DNA of 64,000 nt from Macquaria australasica (Eukaryota; Chordata; Actinopteri; Centrarchiformes; Percichthyidae). The notes under the pieces are model-generated. The model had not been told where the DNA came from, searched no databases, and saw only the letters and a list, made by a program, of their open reading frames with translations. Positions 1-13,640 of the stretch are shown piece by piece (the first letter of the stretch is position 1; each line of letters opens with the position of its first letter). The position numbers and the translations under genes are program-made. The stretch spans positions 1,341,501-1,405,500 of the forward strand of contig SEMN01000018.1 in the NCBI GenBank assembly GCA_005408345.1, in the 5' to 3' direction.

Positions 1-288
1 TGCTCCAGATACAGATTTAGGGAAGTGACAGTAAGTGACGTCCTGTTAGCTGCGTTACATTTTAAACCTCATTACTGCCACAAACAGAGAACTTGGTTAT
101 CAAACCACATTGGTATGGGATGGACAAAATAATGGAAACACCACATAAACAAGAACTTTAGCTTCACTGAAACTGAGGCACAATTGCAGAAGCAGGTACA
201 AAGACCAAATACATGCCGATTAGTAATGTGCCTTAAAAGTGGTAAACAGGTCACCACATTATTATCGGAAAAAAAAATAAAAAGCCTA

Positions 289-671
289 ATTTCCACAGCA
301 TGATACGGCTCAACTCAACTTGCTTTTGTTACCAGGTACTTTTCTACGTGACACAAACACACACTCTTGCTGGATCCTTTCATCGGCAGCCAAACAGAGG
401 CACTTCGTCAATTGACATGGCATGGTTTTGCTTGGCGGGTTTGTGCAGGATGTCCCGTGATGATTCTAGTGACGATTCTCTCTGACCAATCAGTGGTCTG
501 CAGTGTTTTAACTCCACCTTTTAGTATTGGCTCAGCTCGCTTGGAACCTCGACCAAGGTGATACCAGAAAAAGTACCAGGTATCAGGTGCTATCCACAAC
601 TTTTGCCAATGGAAAACCAAAAGAAAATGGTTCCAAGCGAGTCAAGCCATGCCGTACCATGCAGTGGAAAT
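289..671. mobile_element. Non-autonomous DNA transposon (MITE-like), about 383 bp
   Basis: The terminal inverted repeats at 289-309 and 651-671 agree at 19 of 21 positions (ATTTCCAC...TACGGC). The interior has mirrored blocks, such as GGTACTTTT near 335 against AAAAAGTACC near 569, and GCTTGGAACC near 539 against GGTTCCAAGC near 629. Elements of this pattern are abundant in teleosts. No intact open frame of transposase type is present. Confidence 0.7.
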
Positions 672-980
672 GAGGCAAAAGACTACTGAGACAGGACCAT
701 AATTGTCAAATAATTGCAGGTGAGTTATCACAAAAAAATGCAGAATAATTAACTGTAGCAAAGGGTAGTGAAAGTCGTGACAAGACATCATCACCAAAAA
801 GGATCAGTGGTCAAATGTCACAGCTCACCAACATGGATAGTTGATTTTTATAGAATTGCTGCTATATACCCCCAAAATATGGCATCAGAATTAACAAAAC
901 TTTAAAACAGTCAGCAAAAATTGCATATGATGGGTTTCACAAAGGTGTCTTTTATGGTGGGCTTTGAAAACCATTAATAT

Positions 981-1392
981 TTAAAGGGACACTCCACCGT
1001 TTTTACACATGAAGTTCAGTTGACTTGTTATGAGGAGTACCACTCAGCCTATAGAAATAGTTTTAGAATGTATTCTGTGGCTCTGGAGGGAGTCTGAGAA
1101 AATAACCCAGATGATGTCATCAGGGTTATATTGGCTTGGCTTGAGATTTGAGGCTTGAAAAAGAAGGCGTTTAGGAGGCAGGGAGGATCTAATGAAAGAC
1201 GCTATTGAGTTGTATAATGGGAAATGTAGGCTCTGGTGTTTTTGAGGCCTAACCCACACTGTACTAGGGACTAAGAGTCAAGATATCTCTGGGCTTCTAC
1301 TGCTTCAGTTTTTACCATTATGTTTTAATGTCTCTTGTGAGCCACCTAATTTTATGGAAGTGCAATACAAAATTGCTGGAGTAGCCCTTTAA
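981..1392. mobile_element. Non-autonomous DNA transposon (MITE-like), about 412 bp
   Basis: Starts TTAAAGGGACACTCCACC (981-998) and ends with the inverted GCTGGAGTAGCCCTTTAA (1375-1392), 15 of 18 matching. The internal sequence (GAGTACCACTCAGCC, TTCTGTGGCTCTGG, GATGATGTCATCAGGG) is familiar from dispersed teleost repeats. Non-coding. Confidence 0.7.
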
Positions 1393-3089
1393 GTATATTG
1401 CACCAAACTGAGCAAGGATAAGTAAGAAGTACTTGCCTGATCTATGTTGTGATCTGATGAGTCAGTCATAATTCACACTATTTCCTCCATACCAACTGGT
1501 TTCATAACTATACAGTTGTATCTACCCTCAGTATCTGCTGCCAGCATATAAACATTGTGATGGATCTGTATTGGTAATGGCAGCCATTTTTATTAATATA
1601 CCGTATAAGGAGTAAAGGAAAATTAGACTAATGTAGCGGACAAGGTGTACTCTAGGGCACAAACTGATCAGCTATCAGCACAGGCAAAGCAAAAACCACT
1701 GTTTATGTGCCTGAAGACGCAGTTCCAAGTGGCTGCTAGATGCTGGCTCCAAAAGAAATTTCAGACTCCATTCAGATCCGATTAAATTGCAGTAAATGTA
1801 TTTAAAAAAACACTTCAAGGACAATCGGAAGGGAAATAAAATAAAACACTCAAATCCAAGCTGCAAAATGTTGCTTTAGACACAAATCATAACATATTTT
1901 GATGTATTCTAAAGTCTCTGGACATAAACATAAAACATGTAAAAACCATATGTTCTATGGCACAAACACTGTTCAATAATGATCCAGGTATGGGGTGAAA
2001 ATGTCAGTGTCTCAGTACATACCACCAAACAAATTCAGCCATGATTTCATGGGCATGAAGTCAGTCACAATTCCTTCCTAGTCACCAGACTTGGTTGCAT
2101 GTCTTCAACTTTTATGCAATGTTAGGAGCAGGAATACGATTTATATCCAAGTCGTACCTCAAAGGACTAGAAGCTTTCCTTATTGAAAAAGGTCTAATAT
2201 CCCACTGCACATAGATCAGGACTTGTATGACATCATGGGCCCTAATCAGGTAGTAAGTGTTCAGCGTTTCCATTATTTTCTATGATTTTGGCCACATCTG
2301 GTAAGGCTTTCTCACAAATGTTAGACATTAACTAATAATAATACTAAAAACAAATTCAACTGTGTACGTTGGTGTTCTTTCTGAAATTTGAGTTGCATCA
2401 GCGTGACCATAAAACACAGATTTTTGTTACAGGATCACGCTGTTATGACTCGAGTCTGTGTGTTCTCACCAAAAACCAACTTTTGGAAATCGTATGCACA
2501 GTTTGAGCCAGTTTCTGGTGTCATAACCAACAGCATCGCTGCAGGAGCCAGGGGAGCAGAGAAACACAGCCTGCTTCCACTCGTCTGTTCCCAACATTAT
2601 TACCTTCGATGAGTCTTGCATATCAACTTCAATTCCAGCACCAGGGAGCTGCACATAACTTAGTCGCGGAGGGCAAAAAAAAAAAAAAAAGAGTTATCCT
2701 GCAGGTTGAGATAGGTTGATTGTATGTCTATAAAAATAGTGACAGAATAGCTCATGCCTCAGTGAAACTTTGTCTACAAGCTGCGTACTCCAGCTCACTA
2801 AAACACCCTTTAGTTTGAGTTTCAGATGGATTATTACTCCAATGCAAGTGTCCTTAGCAGAGAAGTAATGATTATTGCACTTGCAGGTCATTTCTTGTTT
2901 GCAGTCTCTGTATTATGGAATGATTTCACTTTTAAATACAGTTTCTCTTTATTCCACTATTTTTAGAGCATTTAAGAACATAATACATTAAGACTAATCC
3001 TATTAAGTTACTTGTTTAGCTGGATATTTCTGGGGACAAACCTTTAACACTGAACAGTATTTTTTTTTCACAAGCACAGAGGAATTGTG

Positions 3090-3640
3090 GTTTGCATTAA
3101 TCATTTCTAAATTATGAATCAGTCTTGTGAACTGTCTTTTTTGTTGGTGGGAGCCGCAGCGCCGCAGGAGGTAATTAGTCCAAGCAGGGTTAAAGCTGTG
3201 GCACACAATTCGAAAACAGCTGTCCGACTCACCATACAGCATGAGTCTGTTTGTCCCTGAGTGTCTCGAGGAGCTGCAGGCGGCTGGTTCTCATCCTCAC
3301 TGTGATGATTTATGCCTGACACATCTTAGTACAGTAAAAAGAGTCAGAATACAAAAAAAAAAAATGAAAAGAAAAAAAGATGCTCTTCATATTCACATGT
3401 TTTGCATTTCTGCCTGCATGGGCGAGGATGACATTTAATTTCTTACCCCGAGTCATCTCAAAAGGGCTAATTCAATTTGCACTCCAAGCTGTTTCTAATC
3501 CTCTCTCCCTTTTCAATTTTTCACTCCATCGTCTGAATACCAGAACATTTGATGTTTGATTGTCTTTTAATGGCAAACTTGGGGCATTTTGACACAGCTG
3601 TTGGTAAAGAGTGGGAAGAAAACAGTTTGTCAAATGTATC
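3090..3640. promoter_or_regulatory. Candidate conserved non-coding element in the upstream desert
   Basis: A stretch free of repeats, rich in homeodomain cores (GGTAATTAG near 3170, CTAATTCAATTTG near 3467) and E-box-like CAGCTG sites at about 3219 and 3596. Open frames here are short and unlike known proteins. The call rests on texture only. Alignment to other fish is needed. Confidence 0.25.
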
Positions 3641-3875
3641 GAAATATCCCTCTAATTGTATGGTGGAGTTATCTAACTCCACCGGGATGAAATTTCCTCT
3701 ATATTGTTTAGTTTAGCAGGCTTAACTGTTCACATGTTTCTTTGGTTAGTTGGGATGGTTCACAAACCTCTTTGATTACTCTTTAGGAGGCTGATTGTCC
3801 AAGTCTGTGGAAGTAGCGGAGGGTTTTATTAAAAAAATATGTAGTTTGGTCCTGTACAGTTCAGTTTTCAGATTG

Positions 3876-3915
3876 TCTTGCAGTTAGATGAGAAGATCAA
3901 TACAACTGTGTATTA
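3876..3915 (+). repeat. Short fragment of the foldback repeat found at 60541-61092
   Basis: CTTGCAGTTAGATGAGAAGA followed by TCAATACA is almost the same as the left arm of the element at 60570-60600. The following sequence diverges, so this is only a remnant or a chance match. Confidence 0.35.
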
Positions 3916-6900
3916 AGTAGCCTATGGAGTGGGAGGTGATTAGCATAGACTATTTACAGCACGTAACTTCCAATAAAACCACAAACTTAACATTTATTTT
4001 TGCATACAGATTACACATATATCTGAATATCTGAGTCATACAATTCCCATAATGCAACTTGATACTGTCTTTTCATTACACCCTCCCTATGTGGTAAACG
4101 CCCACAGCTTTCAAACTTTTGTAACTGAGGTCCCCTTTAAAAATGTGTAGCCAATTATCTAAGCCCTAATGACACCATCATCAATATGTTATACTCTCAG
4201 ACTTGGCAAAGCTCCTCCTGAGTCACCGAAGAAATTATACAACAGTTTTCACAGGCTGAGTAATTTTACAAACTGATTTTGATGTGTTCAATCGGTGGAA
4301 TACACTTTAAACTTTCTGCTGAATTGAAAGATAATTATTCTTTTTTGAATGTGTACATGATATGTGTTATTTTTAAGGCCTGCTAGTAATCCCAACAATA
4401 CTTTTGCAACAAGGCCTCCCATCAGCTACTGCTAGAATAGCTGCAGTTTTGCTGCCTGCGCTTCTATATTTAAATGTTGTGGTCATGCATGATGCATTGT
4501 GAGCACAGAAAGGCACTCGTCATGCCAGGCTACAGTATCAAACAACTGGCGCTGACTGCTGCCATGAGAGTTGCTCAACACTGGCCGCAGCTTGCTTGCG
4601 CTGCGCCCGCCACTAACAGCCCTTGCGAGGTAATCCTCACCCACTTATGTGCAGCGTGTGACACTAATTTTCTCATCCGCTCGTCAAATTAGCCAGTGGA
4701 TTTCAAAATAGGGCATCCATATTTACTACTTTACTGCACTGTCTTTTTTAGAATATACAAAATGGGTTTTTTACCTGGTGAAGTGTATTTTAAAACAGGA
4801 AATCCCAGCCAAAACGACATATAATATTCTGCATTTTTCTTGTGGACAGTGTTGATTTACAAACTTTCTTTAGTGATGTGTTGACTTTTGAGGGTTGCGG
4901 TGATCATCTTTTCAGCAAATGGCCATTTTGTAAAGCTGTAAAGGTTGTGACAGCAGCTGGGTAGTGACTTTAGTATCTGAAGTCAACATTAGCATTTGGC
5001 ATGTAACTCTAGGTCACATGAGCAGGCTGCAAACGTGAAAGTAAGAAGGGAAATACTGTACATTTCTGAAGTTCTTAAGTTGTCTCTAAGGAAAATACTC
5101 ACATGTGCAGCGTGTAAATAAATAACGCAAAAATATCTAAGTTTCCAACCCCAGCCAAGAAACATAACACTAGACATAATAGCAGAGATAAACTGAGAGT
5201 TCTAGCTACTCTGGCAGTCCAACAGGTTATGGGAGAAGTTTCTCTTTACCAGCCCTGCACGCCATGTCCCTGCACCGCATTTCTGTCCATTAACACATCC
5301 ACTGTGTACGGACTCAATTTGGGAGCGTAATAAGAGGCAGATGAGTCTTGCAGCCGCTCCCCTCGCAGCCGGCAAAGACCCTGCAGGAGGGAAAATTTGT
5401 CCAACTAAAATCACCCCAACAGGGGGGAGCTCTTAGGTCAGCAGCCCTTAGAGTTGAGGCAAGCAGACACTCCTATGAGTTTGTGATGAAAACCTTGTGA
5501 TCCATCATCGCCGGCACGTTCGTCTGTTTAGGGACTGTAAGCATGCTGGGAGCTCCCACGGGCCTCCACTTGATCACAGTTAAGCTGAGCTACATGGGGC
5601 ACCAAAGCTATCACTCATTATGAAAATGGAGGGAAACTGAGATAAGCCTCCACATTAAATAATTAAAGTAGATCCTCATACTGGTTAAAGTAGACATGCA
5701 GCAAGAAGTTAAATAGATCCCTTCGTTTTTAATATTTTCACAAGAGCTTTTATGCATCATGCTTGTCCCTGACTTGGCAATATGGCTGAAATCAATATTA
5801 ATGAGCATATTTTCTGATGTCACTATATATTATGGCACATGTATGCAAAATCAATACTAATAACAAATTTGCACTGTGGCAAAATATAAAAGACATTAAA
5901 TTAAAAAGTCAAGAATGTACAATTTTCTTGACCCACAACTGTAGATGATAAAGCACTTTGAGTGCTCCACTTCAGGCCAGACATTTATAAGTTGTTGTAC
6001 TTCTTTACACAGAGGAAAATCCCAGTAAAAGGTCAACTGATAAATCCTTTATGTGCTGTATTTAAAATAATCATCCATGATCTCTTTCCCCTGAATCCTC
6101 TTCCAAACAAAAGCTATTCTTAAACAGCAGTACCACCTTGTCTTACCCCAGTGCTAATGTGACCCCCCACTTGCCCTACTAGTATGAAGGTAGCAGCATC
6201 CCTAAGTCTTGCAGCCAAGACAAGTCTGGCTCTGATTACCATGGGAGCTACTGCCTCTCCCTGAGAAAAATGCTGCTGGTTTAAAATAAATGTTATTGTT
6301 TGTCACAGGAAACCAATCTGATTACTGTTTCTTCTCTCATGCGCACACTTAACGCCGCGCACCGGGCTGTATTTACGCATGTGGTTTTCATTCCGCCTCC
6401 CCAGCGAGGGGGAAACGGACACCTCGCGTTTTCATCTTTATTAAGTCACACTTTGGGGAAGGTTAAAATGGGGGTTGTTTACTCAAAGTATTTGTCACTC
6501 TTTGGAAGACAATCTGTCTGTCCACATCAAACAATAGATTAAGTTTCTCTGCAGCAGCAGCAGTGTCTCAGAAATGGGCAGGGGAGAAGGAAAAGGACGA
6601 CTCCTCTGATAGTCGTGACGTCTGTGTTTGCTCAACCTGACAGCAAAAGTGAGGAGTTGTTAAAGTGTGGTTTGAAGCTATTTTGGGTTCAGCAGGAATT
6701 AGCCATTATGACGGTATCACTTCACATTAGCTATGTGTATTGGTTCGGCAGAATCGTGTATGTGCATGTATGTGTATGTAGCATATAGCTGATTGAAAAT
6801 AGCATGTGAGGAGCACTCTACCTCTTTGACACTGTGCCTTGTATCCCTCTTTCTCTGTCTTTCTCCCTTCCCTCTGTTTCTGAGTGCATCCCTCGGGGAT

Positions 6901-7039
6901 TAATGAAACACACACACCGACCCAAAAAGCAGTGCAAAGAAGAAAAAAAAAACAAGAGTGCCATAAAAAAAACAGAATAAAAGGCTTAAAAGGCATCTGG
7001 GAGGAAAGCTGAGAAACCAAGGGACCCATCAGCAGGGTC

Positions 7040-7600
7040 TGCCAAGGCTTAGAAGTCAGACTGTTTGTTTTGCTTCATATGTCGACGAGGCCGCTCTTTT
7101 TCTCCCAGTGTGGTTCTGTCCCGCCGTGATTCTCCGCCAGGCTGCTTCTCATAAACTTTACCTCCATGGGACACCTCTACTTGACACCCAGCAAACCAAC
7201 AACACCCACCTCCGAGGGGAATAAGAAAGGCAATATGTAAATGTTGTGAAAGGAGCCAATTAGGAAATGTTTCTTGTTTGAAAGGGCTCACAATTGTTTA
7301 ATTCCAAAAACATGTTTTCTGCCTCCCTGGTAATGTGTCACATGTGAGGCTGTGGCTTTTTGGAGAGAGGGGGTGGGCGAGCGGTGAAAAGGGGAGGAGG
7401 GATTTGAACGTGCTTGGTGGCAAACATTTGTTTATGTTTTCCTCCTGGTGCATCATTTCAAAGAGCAGCGTGCATGTCCCATTGTGGGCTTCACATCTCC
7501 CACCAATTGGAAACACATTGCAGTGCGCTCTGTATGGTAAAATGTCAAACCGGCAGTCATGTCATGTATGAGAGACAGAGAGGGAGCATTATGTGACGCC
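7040..7600. promoter_or_regulatory. Candidate conserved non-coding element
   Basis: Repeat-free, compositionally balanced DNA containing GCCAATTAGG (about 7255) and CACAATTGTTTAATTCC (about 7290), plus TGTCACATGTGAGG (about 7336). No credible gene. It could be an enhancer of pitx2, inferred from location. Confidence 0.22.
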
Positions 7601-7745
7601 CTTTTTTTTTAAGAAACAATAACTTACGCATTTAATTACAGAGACATCAGCTCATTTGGTTTCACTTAAATCCACAAGTCCCTCCTGATGCACAGAAATA
7701 GATTGTAATCCAGGACCCCCCACTCCCAGTGAGGGGGAGTAAGCT

Positions 7746-7834
7746 GCTGTGTGTATGTGTGTGTGCGTGTGTGCGCATGTGTGTATTTAAATGTGTTTTT
7801 TTAAATAAACTGAATACCCCCCCACCCCCCCAAT
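7746..7834 (+). repeat. Imperfect (TG)n followed by C-rich tract
   Basis: Interrupted TG dinucleotides to about 7786, then AT-rich DNA, then a run of C broken by one A at about 7817-7832. Confidence 0.85.
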
Positions 7835-7879
7835 CTTTCACTCATTTTAGAGATAGGGAGAAAAAAATAACTGCAAGGA

Positions 7880-8190
7880 AATAGCAAATGTTTGTATAAG
7901 TGAATGAAGGAGGCCATAAAGCACATGTGTTTCCTGCTCCTCTTTATTTTCCACTTCCACTGTGCTAAGCCTGAGCACATGGTTAACAAGACTTTGCCTT
8001 TTAATTGCTCCCATCCCACAGTTGACACATGCTACCAGAGAGATGTCCTTGAATGGACCACCAACCCCAAAACCTGGAAGAAACTTTTAATTTCTAATTT
8101 CCTCATAAGTAGCTCCCTGCGACCAATTACATTCCATTTAACATACATGAAAATCACATCTGTTCTCATTTTGATTGAATTGTAAAAAAA
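7880..8190. promoter_or_regulatory. Candidate conserved non-coding element
   Basis: Between two simple repeats. Contains CTTTTAATTGCTCCCATC (about 7998), CCAATTACATTCC (about 8122) and a closing ATTGAATTG. A 93-codon open frame crosses it but looks like chance. Confidence 0.22.
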
Positions 8191-10983
8191 AAAAATAAAG
8201 TGAATCAGTCTTTTGACATTTCATTTGTTAATGTATCTTCCCTCTTCTCTAAATGGAATGCTGTCAGGTTGAACACATTTTTAAATTAAATTAGGATTTT
8301 TGCAGATGTCACACTCACAGGGAATTATATTTATCCAAGTCCTAAAAAATGGCCATGGACAAGGGTTTTATTAAACAGTAGAAAGGTAATTTTGCTGCTG
8401 GAAAGATGGAAATATACAAATTCAACTTACTGGATTTTTTTCTCCCATCAGGGGTGGGAGAGCACACTGTAATCTGAAGGCACAAAGTAATTACCACTTA
8501 GAAGATGTTACTATGTATTTAATGTATTAAATTATATTTATACCTTAACTGCCTATGCAATTACATAAATATCAGTGGTATTGTATTATTGACAGAATAT
8601 GCAGACAAAATACATGTTGGACGTATTAAAACACTGACTTATCTGTCTTGTATAAGAAATAACACTGGTAAAAAGCAAGACTAATGACTAACAAACAGTC
8701 AGTGTACACCTTGTTACTCATAAAAGTAATGCATTTCTTATTGCTGATTAAACGATAATTTGTCTTCGTTTTTCCAAGAATAGGTCGCATTTTCTGATAT
8801 TTTTATCGTCCTTTTGTTTCACATACCTATAGGAAGTTAACATTGTAACATAAAAGATGTTAATGTAACAAAAACAAAAGCAACAACTTATTTTACAGGG
8901 ACCACAAAACTATTATTAAATCTGAAATAGAAGTAATTACAGTGCTAATCGCTGGGAATTGTAATTACATTATTGTAATCTACGAAAGGAGTACCGTACA
9001 ACTCTACACTGTTAACAACATGACAGATAACATTCATATTACCTTAAACACATTAAATCACATTGAAATACAAAGCTTTTCTGCTGTTCATATATAAAGA
9101 CATTAGTGAGCCTTCATTGAACCAACTGCAATTCAGGCTGAACATCCCAAACTGAGGGTGACAGTTGTTGTTACAAAACCTATGAATTCATACTTTAATT
9201 TGAAATCTGCTGGTAAAAAAGTAGTTACAAGGCTTGACTATTTAATGATACACATAAAGAAACAAGAAAACAACCTAAATGTGCTTTTCTATTATTTCTC
9301 AAGAAAGTCTTCTAAGAAGTGTCAACGTTTACCATATTTTCTCATATCATATTACCTGTAGTTTGTGTACAAATGAAATGCCTACAGACAGTGAATATGA
9401 GACTAACCAGGTGTTATCTGTGTGAGCCTCCAGTAGCCGACAGCAGTGAGACAGCGGGCAGCACAGGGTGAACACGGTGCTGGGCAGGGTAAGGCCTTAT
9501 CGCCGCTTTAATTTTTCTCCCCAAGGTGAGCTGGGAAGAGATCAGTGGCACTAAACCCTGGGAATTACCCTAGATATTGGCCCCCTGTGCTCTGCAAATG
9601 AAATCCTGCCGTCGGCAGAAAGAACATGGTGGTTAACACTCTGAAAATCAGTTTTTGTGCAGACCACAGCTGGCGCGAAGGGGCAAGGCAAAGTAGTGGA
9701 GAAAGGAGAAGGAAGGGGGGAGAAAAGAGGGGGGGAAGGGCGCTTTAAAAAAATCGACATTACTCATAAAGAGAAAAAGACAGAAGGAGAAGGCTTTGCT
9801 CTTGGCTTCTCCATTCTTTAGTATATCTGCCTTCAGACTATGCATTTTGTTGTACAACAAGTTTTAGTACCATAATTATTTTCCAAGTTTGGTAAGTCTA
9901 TGTGGTGGCATTTAGTGTAGTTGTATTGACCAAACCAGTAGTGAAACCAGAACCAGGGTCCAGCTGTCTGAGGGTCTGAGCAAGGGTCTTGGGGCCATGG
10001 TGAGTGTGTGGTTGGTTGGTGAGATAGAAATCACTCATTGTGATCATAACCTTCACAGTCCTGAACCTGACCAGCTGTCAGGCCCGTGTTCGCCTGAACC
10101 CACTATAATAATATATTTATATTTTGTAATATTATTATTATAATAGCCGTTTTGTGATAGTTGATTCGTGATTTTAGTTTTGAATTTAGTTTTTCTGTGA
10201 TCAGTTTATTGCTAACCAAGCCAGCCATACTAAGCTAGCTGCCTGAGGCTAATGTGTTGCTAAATGTATGTACTTTACTCTTTTTACGTTTACACTTGTT
10301 GACTCTGTTTGCATGTTTACTAGATGAATTGTTGGGTTGTACCTCCTGTGGGGAGTTGATGTTGATCTGTCACTGGTGTTTCCTCCTGGCATGTGGGACA
10401 GGTAACATTAGTCTATACCTTTACATTACCATACCATGTACTATGGTATTTCATCTTTTTCTGATTTGTACTCACTATCATTGTATTTGATGTCTAATAC
10501 TGTTTTCACAGTTCCAGAATTACTTCCAGTAAAAACTACAAACTACTCTACTGTCTTCAGCTTTTATTGGACGTGTTTAGCTCACTGCATAGTTGTGCAG
10601 CTACAGCATAGCAAGGGCAGAAGATTATGTTTGAAGATCTTAAAAGGAAAAATCTATGTTGAATAGATAAAACCCTGATATCTCACTTACATTAAGCAAA
10701 AATGTATCTAAAAGAATTGCAATTTAAAATATGCTTGGCACAAATGAGAATAGCTTTTAATACAATAATCATCAGAAAATTCCATATTTTTGAACTTTTG
10801 AACTAAAAAATAGTGATTGTTTTTAAGTAGTTAACAAAGTAAAGTAGCTAATGACCTGGAAAAGGAATCATTTACAACTCTTCCCACCACCAAACTGACG
10901 CCGCATGAGAGGAAACTGCATATGTTGTTATATTTCAACACTCACTTGTGTCAGTCTCAGTTTCTCTGCCTCACATAGATATA

Positions 10984-11106
10984 CACAAATACACACCCAT
11001 GCACGCAGCATGCATATACACACACCACATACACACACATCATCACCCACATATACATACCCCCCCCCTCCCTTCCCCCCCACTTCCCCCAACGCACACA
11101 CACACA
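10984..11106 (+). repeat. Imperfect (CA)n with embedded poly-C
   Basis: Cryptic CA repeats with CATA variants flank the run CCCCCCCC at about 11061 and CCCCCCCC at about 11073. The open frame rich in His and Pro here is an artefact of the repeat. Confidence 0.85.
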
Positions 11107-13640
11107 GATATTATTTATAGGATCTGATCAGGGTGTAAAACAAGACCGTCTCTCTTTAGAATACCCCTCACCATATTCTCCCAAAAATAGCAGGTGCCCA
11201 TCCAGCTTGCCGCGGTGGGAGGATTCAGAGCTTCAAAATAAATGGAAGGATGTTTACTCATTGCCAGAATGAAAACAGCGCTAATCTCCAATCAAGTCCA
11301 AAAGGCAGATAGTTAGCAAGGAGAACCTAAAAATAGCCCAGAGGGTAACACATCCCAGCTACGATTGAGCTTAACTTTGATCTTACTATACGCTGGCCCT
11401 TGTGTACAGAAAATGATTAGCACTTCTGTACAGTGATTTAGGACATACTATACATAGATGAACTTAAAGGACATAATATGAAGAGCGCTGAGTGTTAGTG
11501 CATGCTCCACAGTTCAGTGGGATGGAAAATGCAGAGCGGTGGGGGTGTTTGGAAAACTGATGGAAAGCTTAGTTGGGAAACATAGTTACAACAGACACAA
11601 CTGACGGATGACCTTGGCAATGAGCATGTTTCACTGAGCCGGTTTCTATACCAAGACCAAAATGTGTTAATTGTCTGTGAAAGTTGAAAAGAAAAGACCA
11701 AAATTTGTTCCCTGAATTTTTACACAATACAATAGTAGTAATTGATTTATTTGTTATTCTAGCAAGTTTAGAATAAACACAATATGGACATCTAAAGTAA
11801 GAAATTGAATTAATTTGTCAAGTGCAGACTATTTAATCAAAACTGAATTGAAATTGTCAGTCATGACTCATTAATACAATCAGCTATGCTTTTGAGAAGT
11901 GAGAAAAAAAAGTCTGCTTTGGCTTGATTTAGAAGAAGATAAAATACAAATGGATGTTTGCGTTCCAGTGAGTGAATCACAAGAACTCTCTCAGTCTGTA
12001 GCAATTAAATATGTGTGTGCAATGCCGCAAGTATCAAATGGACTATTGCAAATGAAATATGGTTTCCATAATTGTTGAGCTTTTTAATGACATGTAACTG
12101 CAGTGTGAGTGTTACTGTGTTGAAAGGGTGCGTTTTATTTTCCTTTGGGTTCCGGTGTTATGGAGAGCAGCACTCCCTGCAGCTGCAATGTTATCTCTCT
12201 CAATTTACCTTCATGTTCTACTATTTGGCATTAGCAGTTTAGGCACAGTGGATGAAATTGACACATCTGTACATATTGTTGTAAGTCAACTTGCAAAAAT
12301 AACAACTCTTAAATCAACATATTTTCTTCTTTTCTTGTGAATAATGTACTGACATTGGCAGAACAGATACCTCACTCACTAGCTACATAATATCAAAAAC
12401 TTGGGGTTTACAAATAATAAACTTGGATTAGAAATAATCATAATTAACCTTAAACTCTAAATGTAAATTTGTAAAGTTGTTCTACCTGCCAATAAAACAA
12501 CACTGTTTTACATGACAAATATGTGAAGTTTGACCTGTTGCCACAGGAGAGAAGAACATTATTTAGTTTACCCACATCCACACCACATAATTTACATTTT
12601 AGAGTTCATGCTGATTTCATGTATTTGTGAGACTGTGTCGTTTTGATGACATTGAAGAAGAAGCAAAGCTCTAAGCATTAAGTAACATGGATGTGTTTCC
12701 TGAGACTAAAAAGTGTCACAGTAGACGAAGGACTGACATTACAAGTAGTGCAAATAACTCTTTGATATGCTGCAGATTAACAGTCACTTTAGACTTATTA
12801 GCTGAGGAACTGTGCATATGTAAGGCGTGCAGTGGCTTGATATTCCGAACGCATGTGGAGTGGAAATTTAGTGCTATTTTCCAAGTGGTTTGGAGGGGTG
12901 TTACCTGCACTTTGGCTGCTCAGTGAAGCGTTCCACATCCTCTGCCATTTGGCTGTCTATGACTGGCCTGTGCTCGTGGCAAATAACCAGGGTAGCTGAC
13001 TTTCAGGTAAACTGGTGGTATGTAAACGGCCCCGTAAATGGAAATGGTCAGTTCATAAAATCTTGACATTGTAAGCTCATAAAACCTACTTTGCATGAAT
13101 TGATTCAAAGGATGCTAATTCTAAATGGGACTTTTATTGTGGAAAAATGTCCCCGCAACTGAATTAAGAGCACTTCCCCCAACTTTCTTTTTTTGCTGGA
13201 CCAGAAAAAGGGTAGAAAACCTAACAGTCAGCAAACCAATCAACAACAAAACAGTAAGTATGGGTAAGACCATGTTTTTCTTTGTGCATACTAGTTTTAG
13301 CGCCATCTTACAGCAGCTAGTCACTTCCCCTGCATGCAGAAGACATATTCCAGCAATCCATCTGTAAACAGCCTCCTCCTCATCCACAGTGGTAGAGATA
13401 GAGAGAAAAGATGCAATACACCATGTTAAATAGTGTGATCCATTCTCCAATCAATGTGTGCCGGCTACAGTCTAAAACCCTTTCTTACACTCTTGTCTAT
13501 TAGCTGACAAATAGCTGCAGCTACTACTAATACTGCTGTAATGTTTCTGGTGTACCCAGTCCGTTTATGTTTTCTAAGAAAACTCTTTTCTCAGCTATAC
13601 TAACTATTACTATTAGCTAGTACTAATAAGTACAGTATAG

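Larger units (their letters stand above)
1393..13640. other. Intergenic: upstream gene desert, first part
   Basis: No gene supported. All open frames are under about 110 codons, overlap on both strands and resemble nothing I know. It contains the simple repeats and candidate elements listed separately, and a fragment of a foldback repeat at about 3880. Confidence 0.7.

Noticed and set aside
13121..13450. 109-codon minus-strand open frame with a hydrophobic stretch like a membrane segment
   Set aside because: A plus-strand frame covers the same bases, there is no similarity I know, no splice context, and it lies next to decayed repeat DNA.
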